Below, piece by piece: positions 55,887-64,000 of a stretch of DNA of 64,000 bases. The notes beneath the pieces are model-generated. The model searched no databases. It saw only the letters and a program-made list of their open reading frames with translations, and was not told where the DNA came from. The position numbers and the translations under genes were made by a program. The stretch comes from Rhizobium sp. Leaf371. Its GTDB lineage: Bacteria > Pseudomonadota > Alphaproteobacteria > Rhizobiales > Rhizobiaceae. The DNA lies in assembly GCF_001424045.1 (NCBI RefSeq), contig NZ_LMQB01000028.1:1-64000 (forward strand), read 5' to 3'. The stretch's first letter is position 1; the number at the start of each line of letters is the position of its first letter.

Positions 55887-56734
55887 TATTTTTCCGTCTC
55901 CACGAGACCTTTGACGAACCAGCGCTGCATGAGCACCACGACGAGAATGGGGGGGATGATCGCAAGGATCGCCGTGACCATCACATAGTTCCACGGCGTC
56001 GAGGCATCGGTGAAATCCACCATGCGCCGCAGCCCGATGATGACCGTGTTCATCTTCGCATCATTGGTCACGAGCAGCGGCCAGAGATACTGCGTCCAGC
56101 CATAGATGAACAGGATCACGAACAGAGCCGCGATATTGGTGCTCGACAGCGGCAGCAGGATATCCCGCATGAAGCGGAACGGTCCGGCATTGTCGATGCG
56201 CGCGGCTTCCACGAGCTCTCCGGGTATGGTCAGGAAGAACTGACGGAAGAGGAACGTCGCGGTTGCCGAGGCCATCAGGGGCAGGGTCAGCCCCGCATAG
56301 GTATCGATCAACCCGAGATCGACGATCACCTTGTAGGTCGGCAGGATGCGAACCTCGACCGGCAGCATCAGCGTGACGAAGATCATCCAGAAGAAGGCCA
56401 TGCGGAAGGGAAAGCGGAAGAAGACGATGGCGAAGGCCGACAGGAACGAGATGACGATCTTGCCGACCGCGATCGCCACGGCGACCACGAAGGAGTTGAA
56501 CAGCAGCCGTTCGAGGCTGACGCCGACGACGCGCTCGACGCCGCCGGTCATCGCCTCGGTGTAGTTCTCGACGAAATGGCCGCCCGGCAGCAGCGACATC
56601 GGCGGGCGGATGATCGCCTCCGACGTCGCCGTGGAGGCGATGAACGTATAATAGATCGGGAAGGCGACGACGATGATCCCGAGGATCAGGATGACATGGC
56701 TGACGAAGTTGGCAATGGGGCGTTTTTCGATCAT
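55886..56734 (-). CDS. ugpE: sn-glycerol-3-phosphate ABC transporter permease UgpE
   Basis: A 282-residue inner-membrane permease of the MalG type. Helices begin with [20 protein letters not shown]; the EAA loop is [21 protein letters not shown] in part, followed by [21 protein letters not shown] conserved [14 protein letters not shown] segment matches UgpE. It lies nine bases after ugpA and overlaps ugpC by one base. Confidence 0.94.
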   Translation of the reverse strand: MIEKRPIANFVSHVILILGIIVVAFPIYYTFIASTATSEAIIRPPMSLLPGGHFVENYTEAMTGGVERVVGVSLERLLFNSFVVAVAIAVGKIVISFLSAFAIVFFRFPFRMAFFWMIFVTLMLPVEVRILPTYKVIVDLGLIDTYAGLTLPLMASATATFLFRQFFLTIPGELVEAARIDNAGPFRFMRDILLPLSSTNIAALFVILFIYGWTQYLWPLLVTNDAKMNTVIIGLRRMVDFTDASTPWNYVMVTAILAIIPPILVVVLMQRWFVKGLVETEK

Positions 56735-56743
56735 CTCGGGGCC

Positions 56744-57625
56744 TCAACCATAATGCACCCGCTTTTCGACGAAGCGGAACTGGAACGCCGTCAGCGCGAT
56801 GACGATGACCATGAGGATGACGGACTGCGCCGCCGAAGAGCCGAGGTTCAAGTTGACGAAGCCGTCATTGTAGACCTTGTAGACCAGCGTTTCCGTGGCT
56901 TTTGCCGGTCCGCCGCCGGTGACGGAATGGATGATGCCGAACGTGTCGAAGAAGGCGTAGACCGTGTTGACGACCAGCAGGAAGAAGGTGGTCGGCGCCA
57001 GCAGCGGAAAGACGATGGTCCAGAACCGCCGTGCGCCACGGGCACCGTCGATGGATGCCGCCTCGATCAGCGATTTCGGAATGGCTTGCAGCCCGGCGAC
57101 GAAGAACAGGAAATTGTAGCTGATCTGCTTCCAGGCGGCCGCGACCACGACGAGCCCCATGGCCTGATCGCCGTTCAGCAAGGGGTCCCATCCAAAACCG
57201 TTTCGGCGCAAGAGATAGGCAAACGTGCCCATGGCCGGGTTGAACATGAAGAGCCAGAGCATGCCGGCGACGGCCGGCGCCACGGCATAAGGCCAGATCA
57301 GCAGCGTGCGATAGAAGGTCTGCCCGCGCACCACCTTGTCCGCGGCGGTCGCCAGCAACAGCGCCACGCCCATGGAGACGAGAGCGGTGAGAATGCTGAA
57401 GACCACGGTCACCTGCAGCGCGTGGATATAGTTCGGATCCGACAGCACGGAACGGAAATTGGCAAGGCCGACGAAGCCGCTTTTCAGGCCGAACGGGTCC
57501 TCGCGCATCACGGACTGATAGAGCGCCTGGCTTGCGGGCCAGAAGAAGAAGATCACCGTGAGGATGATCTGCGGGGCGACCAGCAGGTAGGGCAGTATCT
57601 TGTTGGGAAAGGCGACGTTGTGCAC
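56744..57625 (-). CDS. ugpA: sn-glycerol-3-phosphate ABC transporter permease UgpA
   Basis: A 293-residue permease of the MalF type. The first helix [20 protein letters not shown], the [15 protein letters not shown] periplasmic loop and the EAA loop [16 protein letters not shown] all match UgpA; the [19 protein letters not shown] stretch is typical of this permease. It follows ugpB by 77 bases in the ugpBAEC order. Confidence 0.94.
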   Translation of the reverse strand: MHNVAFPNKILPYLLVAPQIILTVIFFFWPASQALYQSVMREDPFGLKSGFVGLANFRSVLSDPNYIHALQVTVVFSILTALVSMGVALLLATAADKVVRGQTFYRTLLIWPYAVAPAVAGMLWLFMFNPAMGTFAYLLRRNGFGWDPLLNGDQAMGLVVVAAAWKQISYNFLFFVAGLQAIPKSLIEAASIDGARGARRFWTIVFPLLAPTTFFLLVVNTVYAFFDTFGIIHSVTGGGPAKATETLVYKVYNDGFVNLNLGSSAAQSVILMVIVIALTAFQFRFVEKRVHYG

Positions 57626-57702
57626 CGGGAGCTCCTCGGGACGACAGGCAGACGTCTCGCCGACCCTTGTAAGCGGGGGCCGGCGAGACGGTCAGGTGCG
57701 GA

Positions 57703-59025
57703 TCAGTTGCCGTTGGCTTCCGCGATGGCCGCGTTGCCGCGCTCGACGGCCTTGTCGAGAGCAGCCTTCGCATCCTGCTTGCCGGCAAGCATCGCTTCGA
57801 ACTCTTCGTTCATGATGTCGCGAACCTGCGGAAGGTTGACGAGACGCACGCCCTTGGAGTTCTCGGTCGGCGCCTTGCCCATCATCTGCAGGATCGGCGT
57901 CTCGCGGCCCGGGTTCTTGTCGTAGAAGCCGGACTTCTTGGTCTCCTCATAGGCCGCATTGGTAACCGGCATGTAGCCGGAAACCTGGTGCAGCTGGGCC
58001 TGGATCTTGGTCTGCGACAGGAAGTTGAAGAACTGGGCGATGCCGGCATATTCCGTGTCGCTCTTGCCGCCGAAGACCCAGAGGCTCGCGCCGCCCGGGA
58101 TCGTGTTCTGCGGTCCGTGGCCTTCGTAATAGGGCAACTGGCCGATGCCGTATTTCACGCCCGACTTGACGATATCGCCGAGACCGCCGGAGGATTCCGT
58201 CAGGATCGCGCATTCGCCCGACATGAAGAGCTGCTTGGCCTCCGAGGTCCGGCCGCCATATCGGAAGGTGCCGTCCTTTGCCAGATCCGCAATCGCCTGG
58301 AAGTGCTCGACGAAGAGTGGCGCATTGAACTCGAGCTTGACGTCGGTGCCGCCCAGACCGTTCTCATTGGTGCCATAGGCGACATTGTTCCAGGCGGCCA
58401 GGTTCTCGGTCTGGATCCAGGTGAGCCAGGTCGAGGTGAAACCGCAGGATGCGGCACCGCTCGACTTGATCTTCTTGGCAGCCGCGAAGACGTCGGGCCA
58501 GGTCTTTGGCGGCGCTTCGGCGTCGAGGCCGGCCTTTGCGAAGAGATCCTTGTTGTAATAGAGGATCGGCGAGGACGAGTTGTAGGGGAAAGACAGCATG
58601 GTGCCGTCGGGCTTCGAATAATAGGCCGCGATGCCGGCAAGATATTGCGACTTGTCGAAAGTGAAGCCACCCTTCTGCAGCACCTCGGCGGCCGGCATGA
58701 TCGCGCCTTCGGCACCCATCATCACGCCGCTGCCGGCGTCGAAGACCTGAATGATCGCCGGCGGCTGCTTGGAGCGGAAGGCGGCGATGCCGGCGTTCAG
58801 CGTTTCCGGATACGTGCCCTTGAACACCGGCGTGATGGTGTATTCGCTCTGGCTCTCGTTGAATTCCTTGGCGAGCTGGTTGACGACCTCATTGTTGGCG
58901 CCGGTCATCGCGTGCCACCACTGCAGGTCGGTCGCCGCTGATGCGGCCAACGGCCCGGTAGCCGACAAAGCAAGTGCGGCGACGGTCGCCTTCAGGGTCG
59001 ATGCCTTCAGGAATGTCTTGAACAT
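57703..59025 (-). CDS. ugpB: sn-glycerol-3-phosphate-binding protein UgpB
   Basis: A 440-residue periplasmic binding protein with signal peptide (ATVAALALSATGPLAASA). It aligns along its length with E. coli UgpB as remembered: LQWWHAMTGANNEVVNQLA, PVFKGTYPETLNAGIAAFR, PPAIIQVFDAGSGVMM, SFPYNSSSPILYYNKDLF, GGASLWVFGGKSDTEYAGIA in part and LDKAVERGNAAI. GGGAGGACGTTC precedes the ATG. It captures glycerol-3-phosphate or its diesters. I found no convincing PhoB box upstream although ugp is phosphate-regulated in other bacteria. Confidence 0.95.
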   Translation of the reverse strand: MFKTFLKASTLKATVAALALSATGPLAASAATDLQWWHAMTGANNEVVNQLAKEFNESQSEYTITPVFKGTYPETLNAGIAAFRSKQPPAIIQVFDAGSGVMMGAEGAIMPAAEVLQKGGFTFDKSQYLAGIAAYYSKPDGTMLSFPYNSSSPILYYNKDLFAKAGLDAEAPPKTWPDVFAAAKKIKSSGAASCGFTSTWLTWIQTENLAAWNNVAYGTNENGLGGTDVKLEFNAPLFVEHFQAIADLAKDGTFRYGGRTSEAKQLFMSGECAILTESSGGLGDIVKSGVKYGIGQLPYYEGHGPQNTIPGGASLWVFGGKSDTEYAGIAQFFNFLSQTKIQAQLHQVSGYMPVTNAAYEETKKSGFYDKNPGRETPILQMMGKAPTENSKGVRLVNLPQVRDIMNEEFEAMLAGKQDAKAALDKAVERGNAAIAEANGN

Positions 59026-59339
59026 GAACGTCCTCCCGGTTGTGGCGAAGCAAGGTGTGCCGCTCCGCGATATCAGCGCGACGATCCTCCTCGACCGTCG
59101 CTAGACGGCTACATATGCCGGGCTTTTTCTCGGGCGGCAACCTTCAATCGCCCCTCTTCCACGGCCAATCAACCGCCGAAGGGCGCGGCGGCCATCAAAT
59201 CGACAAAGTAAAAAACCTCGCTCTTCTCCATTAATACTTTGTTAATAATCTGGATTTTGAGACAATTCAAATAAAATTGGAACAAAAGCTTTGCTCGCCC
59301 ATTTCAGCTGCAGTCTCAACGTCGAATGGGTATAGCGTC
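59026..59339. other. Divergent region between ugpB and the response regulator gene
   Basis: A 314-bp gap. It holds an AT-rich core (59205-59285) with a TTAA-N7-TTAA element at 59231-59245 resembling a CtrA half-consensus. No gene, Pho box (tandem TGTCA-type repeats) or strong sigma-70 promoter could be supported. Confidence 0.4.
59231..59245. promoter_or_regulatory. CtrA-like element TTAA-N7-TTAA
   Basis: TTAATACTTTGTTAA, spacing as in a CtrA box but followed by T where the consensus has C, and by A on the other strand reading. About 95 bases upstream of the response regulator ATG. Low specificity in an AT-rich tract. Confidence 0.25.
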
Positions 59340-59789
59340 ATGACCGAGAACACAGTCCGCCGGTGGCAGAGCCGTCCGATCATCGACTATCCCGTCGTGA
59401 TCATCGAAGATCATCTCTTGCTGGCGCTCGACCTGGAAGATGCCGTTTCTGCGGCAGGCCTCAATGCCGGCGTCGTTGGCTTTGCCAGCCGCAAGAAGCA
59501 TGCGTTGCGGATCGGTGGTCTCGCGGCCATCGCATTCGTCGATGTCAACCTTGCCGACGGGCCGAGCGGTCCGGAAATCGGCCGTATCCTGGCGCAGGAT
59601 CACGACGTCACGGTTATCTTCACCACGTCGGATCCGGACATGCTGGGCACCGGCGTTTCCGGCACGATGGGCGTTCTGAAAAAGCCTGTCAGCGCGGAAG
59701 CCGTCCGCGGCGCCCTGACCTATGCCATCGCCCGCCGTCGTGGCGATCTTGCCATCGTGCCGCCCGAGCTGACGCTGTTTGCCGGCTGA
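59340..59789 (+). CDS. Single-domain response regulator (receiver only)
   Basis: A 149-residue protein consisting of one receiver domain. The acidic pocket is in VVIIEDHLLLALDLEDAV, the phospho-accepting Asp in IAFVDVNLADG, the switch Thr-Ser in FTTSD and the Lys in GVLKKPVSAEAV. There is no DNA-binding output domain. It could relay phosphate for a HWE kinase such as the one encoded at 28591; no kinase is adjacent. ATG 59340 is chosen to start just before the receiver; an in-frame start at 59277 adds an unlike leader. Confidence 0.85.
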   Translation: MTENTVRRWQSRPIIDYPVVIIEDHLLLALDLEDAVSAAGLNAGVVGFASRKKHALRIGGLAAIAFVDVNLADGPSGPEIGRILAQDHDVTVIFTTSDPDMLGTGVSGTMGVLKKPVSAEAVRGALTYAIARRRGDLAIVPPELTLFAG

Positions 59790-59922
59790 CGGTCCCGACA
59801 TCTCTGCCTTGACATGACGTCGATGGTCGAGCTTTCCGAGCCCGGCCATTTGCGCGTCCCCTTCAAACAACAAACCCTCAGACAGAGGCGCCAAGCGCCT
59901 GTCCAACCCCCAAGGCCTTGAG

Positions 59923-60630
59923 ATGACGACCACCGTTTCGCTATCGCGCCGACGCTTTCTCGGATGCGCGGGCGTCGCCTCCGCGACGCTCCTGACGGGC
60001 TGCTCCACACAGAGCATTGGCTCGTTTCTGGAGCCCGTCGTCAACGTCATCGCACCGAAGACTTACGATGGCGAGCAACCCGATCCCGCCGTCATCTACG
60101 CGGCCCGCACCGACGAAGGCTTTAGTCTGCCGGCTATCCCATATAAGAATATTCCGCAGCGATTCTATCGCCAGCGCGTCATCGATCCCACCGGCGAAGC
60201 GCCCGGTACCGTCGTCGTCGATACGAAAGCCCGCTATCTCTATCTGGTCGAGAAGGGTGGAACCGCAATGCGCTATGGCGTCAGCATCGGCAAGGATGGA
60301 TTCGCCTGGCAGGGCGAGGGGGTCATCCAGTGGCGCAAGAAATGGCCGCGCTGGACGCCGCCCGACGAGATGGTCGCGCGCCAGCCAAAGCTTGCCCGTT
60401 ACTCGATCGCCAATGGGGGGCAGGAGCCGGGGATCAACAATCCGCTCGGCGCCCGCGCGCTCTACATCTTCCAGAACGGTCAGGACACGCTCTACCGGCT
60501 GCATGGCAATCCGGACTGGCGCTCGATCGGCAAGGCGCAATCCTCCGGCTGCGTGCGCTTCATCAATCAGGATATCATCGATCTTTACGATCGTGTGCCG
60601 GAAGGTGCGCGCATCGTCGTGCGGCAGTAG
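59923..60630 (+). CDS. L,D-transpeptidase (ErfK/YbiS/YcfS/YnhG family) lipoprotein
   Basis: A 235-residue envelope enzyme. The N terminus combines a twin-arginine motif (SRRRFLG) with a lipobox (LLTGC, Cys27), so Tat export and lipid anchoring are both suggested. The YkuD catalytic domain (about 95-235) holds His194 in LHGNPDW and the nucleophile Cys210 in SSGCVRFINQD, with Arg212. It forms 3-3 crosslinks in peptidoglycan or attaches outer-membrane proteins, common in Rhizobiales. Apparently monocistronic. Confidence 0.92.
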   Translation: MTTTVSLSRRRFLGCAGVASATLLTGCSTQSIGSFLEPVVNVIAPKTYDGEQPDPAVIYAARTDEGFSLPAIPYKNIPQRFYRQRVIDPTGEAPGTVVVDTKARYLYLVEKGGTAMRYGVSIGKDGFAWQGEGVIQWRKKWPRWTPPDEMVARQPKLARYSIANGGQEPGINNPLGARALYIFQNGQDTLYRLHGNPDWRSIGKAQSSGCVRFINQDIIDLYDRVPEGARIVVRQ

Positions 60631-60788
60631 ACGCTTCAGTGCCTGCCGCCTGACCGTTCCCGCAGGCAGAGCGGGGCGCCATCGAACATCGGTCGCGTGT
60701 GCGCGCGTCCATTTCAGTCGCTAACCGAGCAATGCGCATAACCTTCCTCATCTTCGGATCTGCCCGGATCCGAAACATTCGCGACTTA

Positions 60789-60809
60789 TAACTTGCAAAT
60801 TGCAAGTTA
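60789..60809. promoter_or_regulatory. Perfect 21-bp palindrome, candidate HxlR operator
   Basis: Arms TAACTTGCAA (60789-60798) and TTGCAAGTTA (60800-60809) around a single central A, 35 bases upstream of the HxlR ATG. The symmetry is complete, as expected for the operator of a dimeric winged-helix regulator, here probably controlling the HxlR-MATE operon. Confidence 0.7.
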
Positions 60810-60811
60810 CT

Positions 60812-60833
60812 CCGTGATGATTGTTCATCACGG
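60812..60833 (+). other. Hairpin in the HxlR leader
   Basis: CCGTGATGA (60812-60820) pairs perfectly with TCATCACGG (60825-60833) across TTGT. It abuts the likely ribosome-binding GGGAG (about 60832-60836), so folding could limit access to the start at 60845. Possible second dyad for the regulator instead. Confidence 0.4.
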
Positions 60834-60844
60834 GAGCGCGGAAC

Positions 60845-61327
60845 ATGGACCGAACACGTTTTGGCGAAATGCAGTGCCCGATTGCGCGCAGCCTTGCGCG
60901 CGTCGGCGATCAATGGACGATCCTCATTCTCCGCGATGCCTTCAACGGCCTCAGCCGCTTCGACGAGTTCGAGGAGAGCCTTGGCATCGCACCCAACATC
61001 CTGGCGGCACGGTTAAAGGCGCTCGTCGAAAGCGGGTTGCTGGAAAAGCGCCGCTACAGCGAGCGGCCTGCCCGCAACGCCTACCTGTTGACAGAGTGCG
61101 GCCGGGATTTTCGTCAGGTCCTCGTGATGCTGCAGGCGTGGGGCAACACGCACTTCGCGCCGGAGGGCAAGAGCGTCGCGCTCGTCAATGCGGAGACGGG
61201 ACTGGAGGCACGGCCTATCGTGATCGACGCGATCAGCGGACGCCCGGTGCTCGATCCTGCCTTCCGCAACAGGCCGGGCCCTGCGGCAAATGAGCGAATC
61301 CGCAGCCGGTACGAGGACGGGCTATGA
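60845..61327 (+). CDS. HxlR family transcriptional regulator
   Basis: A 160-residue winged-helix regulator. The HxlR core (about 8-105) includes MQCPIARSLARVGDQWTILI, LRDAFNGLSRFDEFEESLGI in part, NILAARLKALVESGLLEKR and RNAYLLTECG. Cys11 stands at the position of the redox- or quinone-sensing cysteine of several family members. Its stop overlaps the MATE start (ATGA), so the two are coupled. ATG 60845 matches family length; ATG 60821 lies inside the hairpin. Confidence 0.9.
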   Translation: MDRTRFGEMQCPIARSLARVGDQWTILILRDAFNGLSRFDEFEESLGIAPNILAARLKALVESGLLEKRRYSERPARNAYLLTECGRDFRQVLVMLQAWGNTHFAPEGKSVALVNAETGLEARPIVIDAISGRPVLDPAFRNRPGPAANERIRSRYEDGL

Positions 61328-62697
61328 CCCACCCCATGACACCACCCAAAACGTCTCTGGCCGAAGCGCGGACCTCCCGTATCCTCAATGCTCCGGTCCT
61401 CCCGCTGCTCCTCAGCATGGCCTGGCCGAATATCGTGATCATGGTGGCTCAAGCCTCGACCGGACTTATCGAGACCTGGTGGGTGGCGAAACTCGGCACG
61501 GATGCGCTGGCCGGCATGGCGCTGGTCTTTCCGCCGGTCATGTTGATGACCATGATCTCCGCCGGGGCCATGGGGGGAGGGATTTCCTCAGCGGTCGCGC
61601 GAGCGCTTGGTGGCGGGCAGAGGGCAGAGGCGGATACGCTTGTCCTGCATGCGATCGTGATCAACATCCTTCTGGGGCTTGTTTTCTCCGCGATCTTCCT
61701 GGCGTTCGGCGAGCCGATCTACCGCATGCTGGGCGGAGAAGGCGCCGAACTCGAAGCGGCGCTGATCTATTCGAACGTCGTCTTCGCCGGAAACGTCTTC
61801 ATCTGGCTCATGAACGGGCTCGCAAGCGTTATTCGCGGCACGGGAAACATGCTCTACCCGGCGATCGTCATTTGCGTTGGGATCGTTTTCCTCGTGCCGA
61901 TCTCACCCCTGCTGATCTTTGGCTTCGGCCCCATCCCGGCCATGGGAATTGCCGGCGGTGGCGCGGCTCTGCTGATCTTCTACCTTGGCGGCACGATCGC
62001 GATGGCCTGGTACATTTTCGCCGGACGCTGCGCGGTGCGTTTCCGCTGGGATCGACTCCGGCGGGACAGCATGACGAGCATCCTGCGCGTCGGGGCGATG
62101 TCGGCCATCACGTCGATCCAGACCAATGTCACCATCGGCGGGGCCACCGCGCTGGTCGCCTCCTTCACCGCCGTGAGCGCCGTCGCCGGTTTCGGGACCG
62201 GAGCGCGTCTCGAATATCTGCTGATCCCGCTGATCTTCGGAATAGGCGCACCGCTGGTCGCCTTGGTCGGCACGAATATCGGTGCCGGGCAGCGTCAACG
62301 GGCCTTGCAGATCGCATTGACGGGAGGTGCGCTGGCATTCGTTCTGACGGAGGCTATCGGGCTGGCGGCAGCGATCTGGCCGGAACACTGGCTCAGCCTC
62401 TTCAGCGCCGATCCCGAAATGATCGAGACGGGCAGCGCCTATCTGCGGATTGTCGGGCCGAGCTACGGCTTCTTTGGTCTCGGCCTGTCGCTGTACTTCG
62501 CGTCACAGGGCGCCGGGCGACTGTTCTGGCCGCTGGCAAGCGGCTTCCTCCGCATCGCCATAGCACTCGGTGGCGGATGGATCGCCTTGCGGTGGACCGG
62601 ATCGCTCAATGGCTTGTTCTATGCCATTGCCTTGGCGCTGGTCGTTTATGGGCTGACCATTCTCGTCGCGGTGCGCTCGGGTGCGTGGTTCAAGTGA
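61324..62697 (+). CDS. MATE family efflux transporter
   Basis: A 457-residue inner-membrane exporter with twelve helices in two homologous halves. First helix region VLPLLLSMAWPNIVIMVAQAS is followed by the MATE-typical IETWWVAKLGTDALAGMAL, and the second half opens with AITSIQTNVTIGGATALVAS, then GTGARLEYLLIPLIFGIGAP. It would extrude cationic drugs or metabolites with Na+ or H+. Four-base overlap with the HxlR gene suggests inducible efflux. ATG 61324 is preferred over ATG 61336 because of the coupling. Confidence 0.92.
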   Translation: MTHPMTPPKTSLAEARTSRILNAPVLPLLLSMAWPNIVIMVAQASTGLIETWWVAKLGTDALAGMALVFPPVMLMTMISAGAMGGGISSAVARALGGGQRAEADTLVLHAIVINILLGLVFSAIFLAFGEPIYRMLGGEGAELEAALIYSNVVFAGNVFIWLMNGLASVIRGTGNMLYPAIVICVGIVFLVPISPLLIFGFGPIPAMGIAGGGAALLIFYLGGTIAMAWYIFAGRCAVRFRWDRLRRDSMTSILRVGAMSAITSIQTNVTIGGATALVASFTAVSAVAGFGTGARLEYLLIPLIFGIGAPLVALVGTNIGAGQRQRALQIALTGGALAFVLTEAIGLAAAIWPEHWLSLFSADPEMIETGSAYLRIVGPSYGFFGLGLSLYFASQGAGRLFWPLASGFLRIAIALGGGWIALRWTGSLNGLFYAIALALVVYGLTILVAVRSGAWFK

Positions 62698-62759
62698 CAG
62701 ACGGATCCGGTCAGCGGCCCACCGATGGCACATTGGCCGATCGGTGGGGAACGGCCGGT

Positions 62760-63404
62760 TCAGCTCAGTCCGACGTCGAAGGCGGCTTCCGTCGCATTTT
62801 CGATATCGGAGACGGTCACCCCGTCTGCCAGCTCGATCAATGTCATCCTCGCATCGCCGCGCCGTTGCAAGGTAAAGACGCCGAGGTCGGTAATGACCAT
62901 GTCGACGACCCGCCGCCCGGTGAGCGGCAAGGTGCATTCGCGTCGAAGCTTCGGTTCGCCTTTGGCGGTGTGCTCCATCAGGACCACGACCTTGTTGACG
63001 CCGCTGACCAGGTCCATGGCGCCGCCCATGCCTTTGGCCATCTTGCCTGGGATCATCCAGTTGGCCAGATCGCCATTCTGGGCGACTTCCATCGCGCCGA
63101 GGATCGACAGGTCGATATGGCCCCCACGGATCATCGCGAAGCTTTCGGCGCTCGAGAAATAGCTGCTGCTTGAAAGCTCCGTGATCGTCTGCTTTCCGGC
63201 ATTGATCAGGTCGGCATCTTCCTCGCCTTCCAGCGGAAACGGGCCCATGCCGAGCATGCCGTTCTCACTTTGCAGCTGGACCGAGATATCCTTGGCAATG
63301 AAGTTCGCCACAAGCGTCGGTATGCCGATCCCCAGGTTCACGTAATATCCGTCCCGCAACTCCTGCGCCGCGCGGGCTGCCATCTGCTCGCGTGTCCATG
63401 CCAT
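62760..63404 (-). CDS. 3-oxoacid CoA-transferase subunit B
   Basis: A 214-residue subunit. The catalytic Glu47 lies in [14 protein letters not shown], after the glycine-rich [14 protein letters not shown]. Other family stretches are [26 protein letters not shown] and [11 protein letters not shown]. With subunit A it moves CoA from succinyl-CoA to a 3-oxoacid (acetoacetate or 3-oxoadipate). The motif does not decide between ScoB and PcaJ; no protocatechuate genes are visible here. Overlaps subunit A by one base. Confidence 0.94.
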   Translation of the reverse strand: MAWTREQMAARAAQELRDGYYVNLGIGIPTLVANFIAKDISVQLQSENGMLGMGPFPLEGEEDADLINAGKQTITELSSSSYFSSAESFAMIRGGHIDLSILGAMEVAQNGDLANWMIPGKMAKGMGGAMDLVSGVNKVVVLMEHTAKGEPKLRRECTLPLTGRRVVDMVITDLGVFTLQRRGDARMTLIELADGVTVSDIENATEAAFDVGLS

Positions 63405-64000
63405 TATCGGTTTCCTTCCATGGCGCCGGCTTTGCGGACGGTTCGTTGTTCGATATGCTTGATCGGATTGGGCACCTCGACGATGCGGGAGACGTAGATG
63501 CCCGGGGTGTGGATCGTATCGGGATCGATGTCGCCGGCGGAGACGAGATGCTCGACTTCCGCGACCGTTACCTTGGCGGCCGTCGCCATCACGGGATTGA
63601 AGTTCCGCGCCGTCTTGCGGAAAACCAGATTTCCTTCCGGGTCGCCCTTGTAGGCGTGAACCAGCGCAAGGTCCGCAAACAGGCCGCGCTCCATGATGAA
63701 GGTCTCACCATTGAACTCAGCCTCCTCCTTGCCCTCGGCAATGATGGTGCCGACGCCGGTCTTCGTGAAGAAGGCGGGGATGCCGGCGCCGCCGGCGCGG
63801 ATCCGTTCGGCCAGCGTCCCTTGCGGCGTGAATTCAAGCTCCAACTGCCCGGAGAGATACTGCTCGGCGAACAGCTTGTTTTCCCCGACATAGGAGGAGA
63901 TCATTTTCCGGATCTGGCGCGTGGCGAGCAACTTGCCGAGGCCGACCCCGTCGACGCCTGCATTGTTCGAGATCACGGTCAGTCCGGTGACGCCGGAAAG
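63404..64000 (-). CDS. 3-oxoacid CoA-transferase subunit A (5' end beyond the window)
   Basis: The last 198 residues of the A subunit; about 35 N-terminal residues are missing at the right edge. The frame is open to 64000 ([20 protein letters not shown]). Family features are [39 protein letters not shown] and [13 protein letters not shown], then [20 protein letters not shown]. It forms the heterodimeric or heterotetrameric enzyme with subunit B, encoded immediately downstream. Confidence 0.93.
   Translation of the reverse strand, partial: LSGVTGLTVISNNAGVDGVGLGKLLATRQIRKMISSYVGENKLFAEQYLSGQLELEFTPQGTLAERIRAGGAGIPAFFTKTGVGTIIAEGKEEAEFNGETFIMERGLFADLALVHAYKGDPEGNLVFRKTARNFNPVMATAAKVTVAEVEHLVSAGDIDPDTIHTPGIYVSRIVEVPNPIKHIEQRTVRKAGAMEGNR

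Noticed and set aside
59026-59339. Search for a Pho box upstream of ugpB
   Set aside because: No tandem TGTCA-type repeats with the right spacing were found, although ugp genes are phosphate-regulated in other bacteria.
1-64000. CRISPR arrays, insertion sequences, integrases, tRNA genes
   Set aside because: No regularly spaced repeats, transposase or integrase motifs, terminal inverted repeats flanking genes, or cloverleaf-forming tRNA sequences were recognised in any intergenic region.

Overview
The window is GC-rich and almost fully coding. It reads as part of a secondary replicon (chromid or megaplasmid) of a Rhizobiaceae-type alphaproteobacterium (Rhizobium, Agrobacterium or Sinorhizobium lineage). 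Three things point there. There is a complete repABC replication and partition operon (24490-28199). The minCDE cell-division operon (293-2141) sits on the same replicon, as is known for the chromids of Sinorhizobium and Agrobacterium. The remaining content is typical rhizobial accessory gene stock: ABC uptake systems, RND pumps, ROK regulators and a HWE-family kinase. I see no rRNA, tRNA, insertion sequence, prophage or CRISPR array.

Layout. 1-292: a strong rRNA/tRNA-style promoter firing out of the left edge and the min terminator. 293-2141: minC-minD-minE with a perfect CtrA box upstream. 2351-4421: a ROK-fold protein and a dienelactone-hydrolase-like protein. 4458-8616: an ABC exporter and a TonB-dependent receptor with a candidate iron (RirA) box. 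8951-13117: an AttEFGH-like ABC module (ATPase, fused double permease, AttH/CrtC-domain secreted protein). 13347-16914: a double-domain KaiC-like ATPase overlapping or abutting a hybrid histidine kinase. 16932-17862: RidA and an Lrp regulator. 18011-24442: an alpha/beta hydrolase-like pseudoenzyme, RND adaptor and RND pump operon with a divergent LysR regulator. 24490-28199: repABC with a predicted antisense ctRNA and a perfect 22-bp palindrome. 28591-32044: a HWE kinase, a membrane protein and a cytochrome c. 32075-37215: a second RND system with a TetR regulator and a clear operator-like inverted repeat.

37341-47238 is a mannoside-utilisation locus: ABC ATPase, solute-binding protein, two permeases, a GH38 alpha-mannosidase and two ROK proteins. 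47476-54828 is a 5-oxoproline (pyroglutamate) type operon: Nramp-like transporter, PxpA, a DUF1445 hydro-lyase-like protein, a fused PxpB-PxpC and a biotin carboxylase-BCCP, with a divergent GntR regulator. 54837-59025 is ugpBAEC for sn-glycerol-3-phosphate uptake. 59340-62697 has a single-domain response regulator, an L,D-transpeptidase lipoprotein, and an HxlR regulator translationally overlapped with a MATE exporter. 62760-64000 holds the two subunits of a 3-oxoacid CoA-transferase, the A subunit running off the right edge.

Most likely to repay attention: the 5-oxoproline operon, whose genes together carry the whole urea-carboxylase domain set split over two polypeptides and include an Nramp-like protein without the metal-binding DPGN motif; the catalytically dead hydrolase leading the RND operon; the KaiC-kinase pair; and several precise regulatory palindromes. 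All functional names come from sequence motifs and remembered family knowledge. No database search was run.
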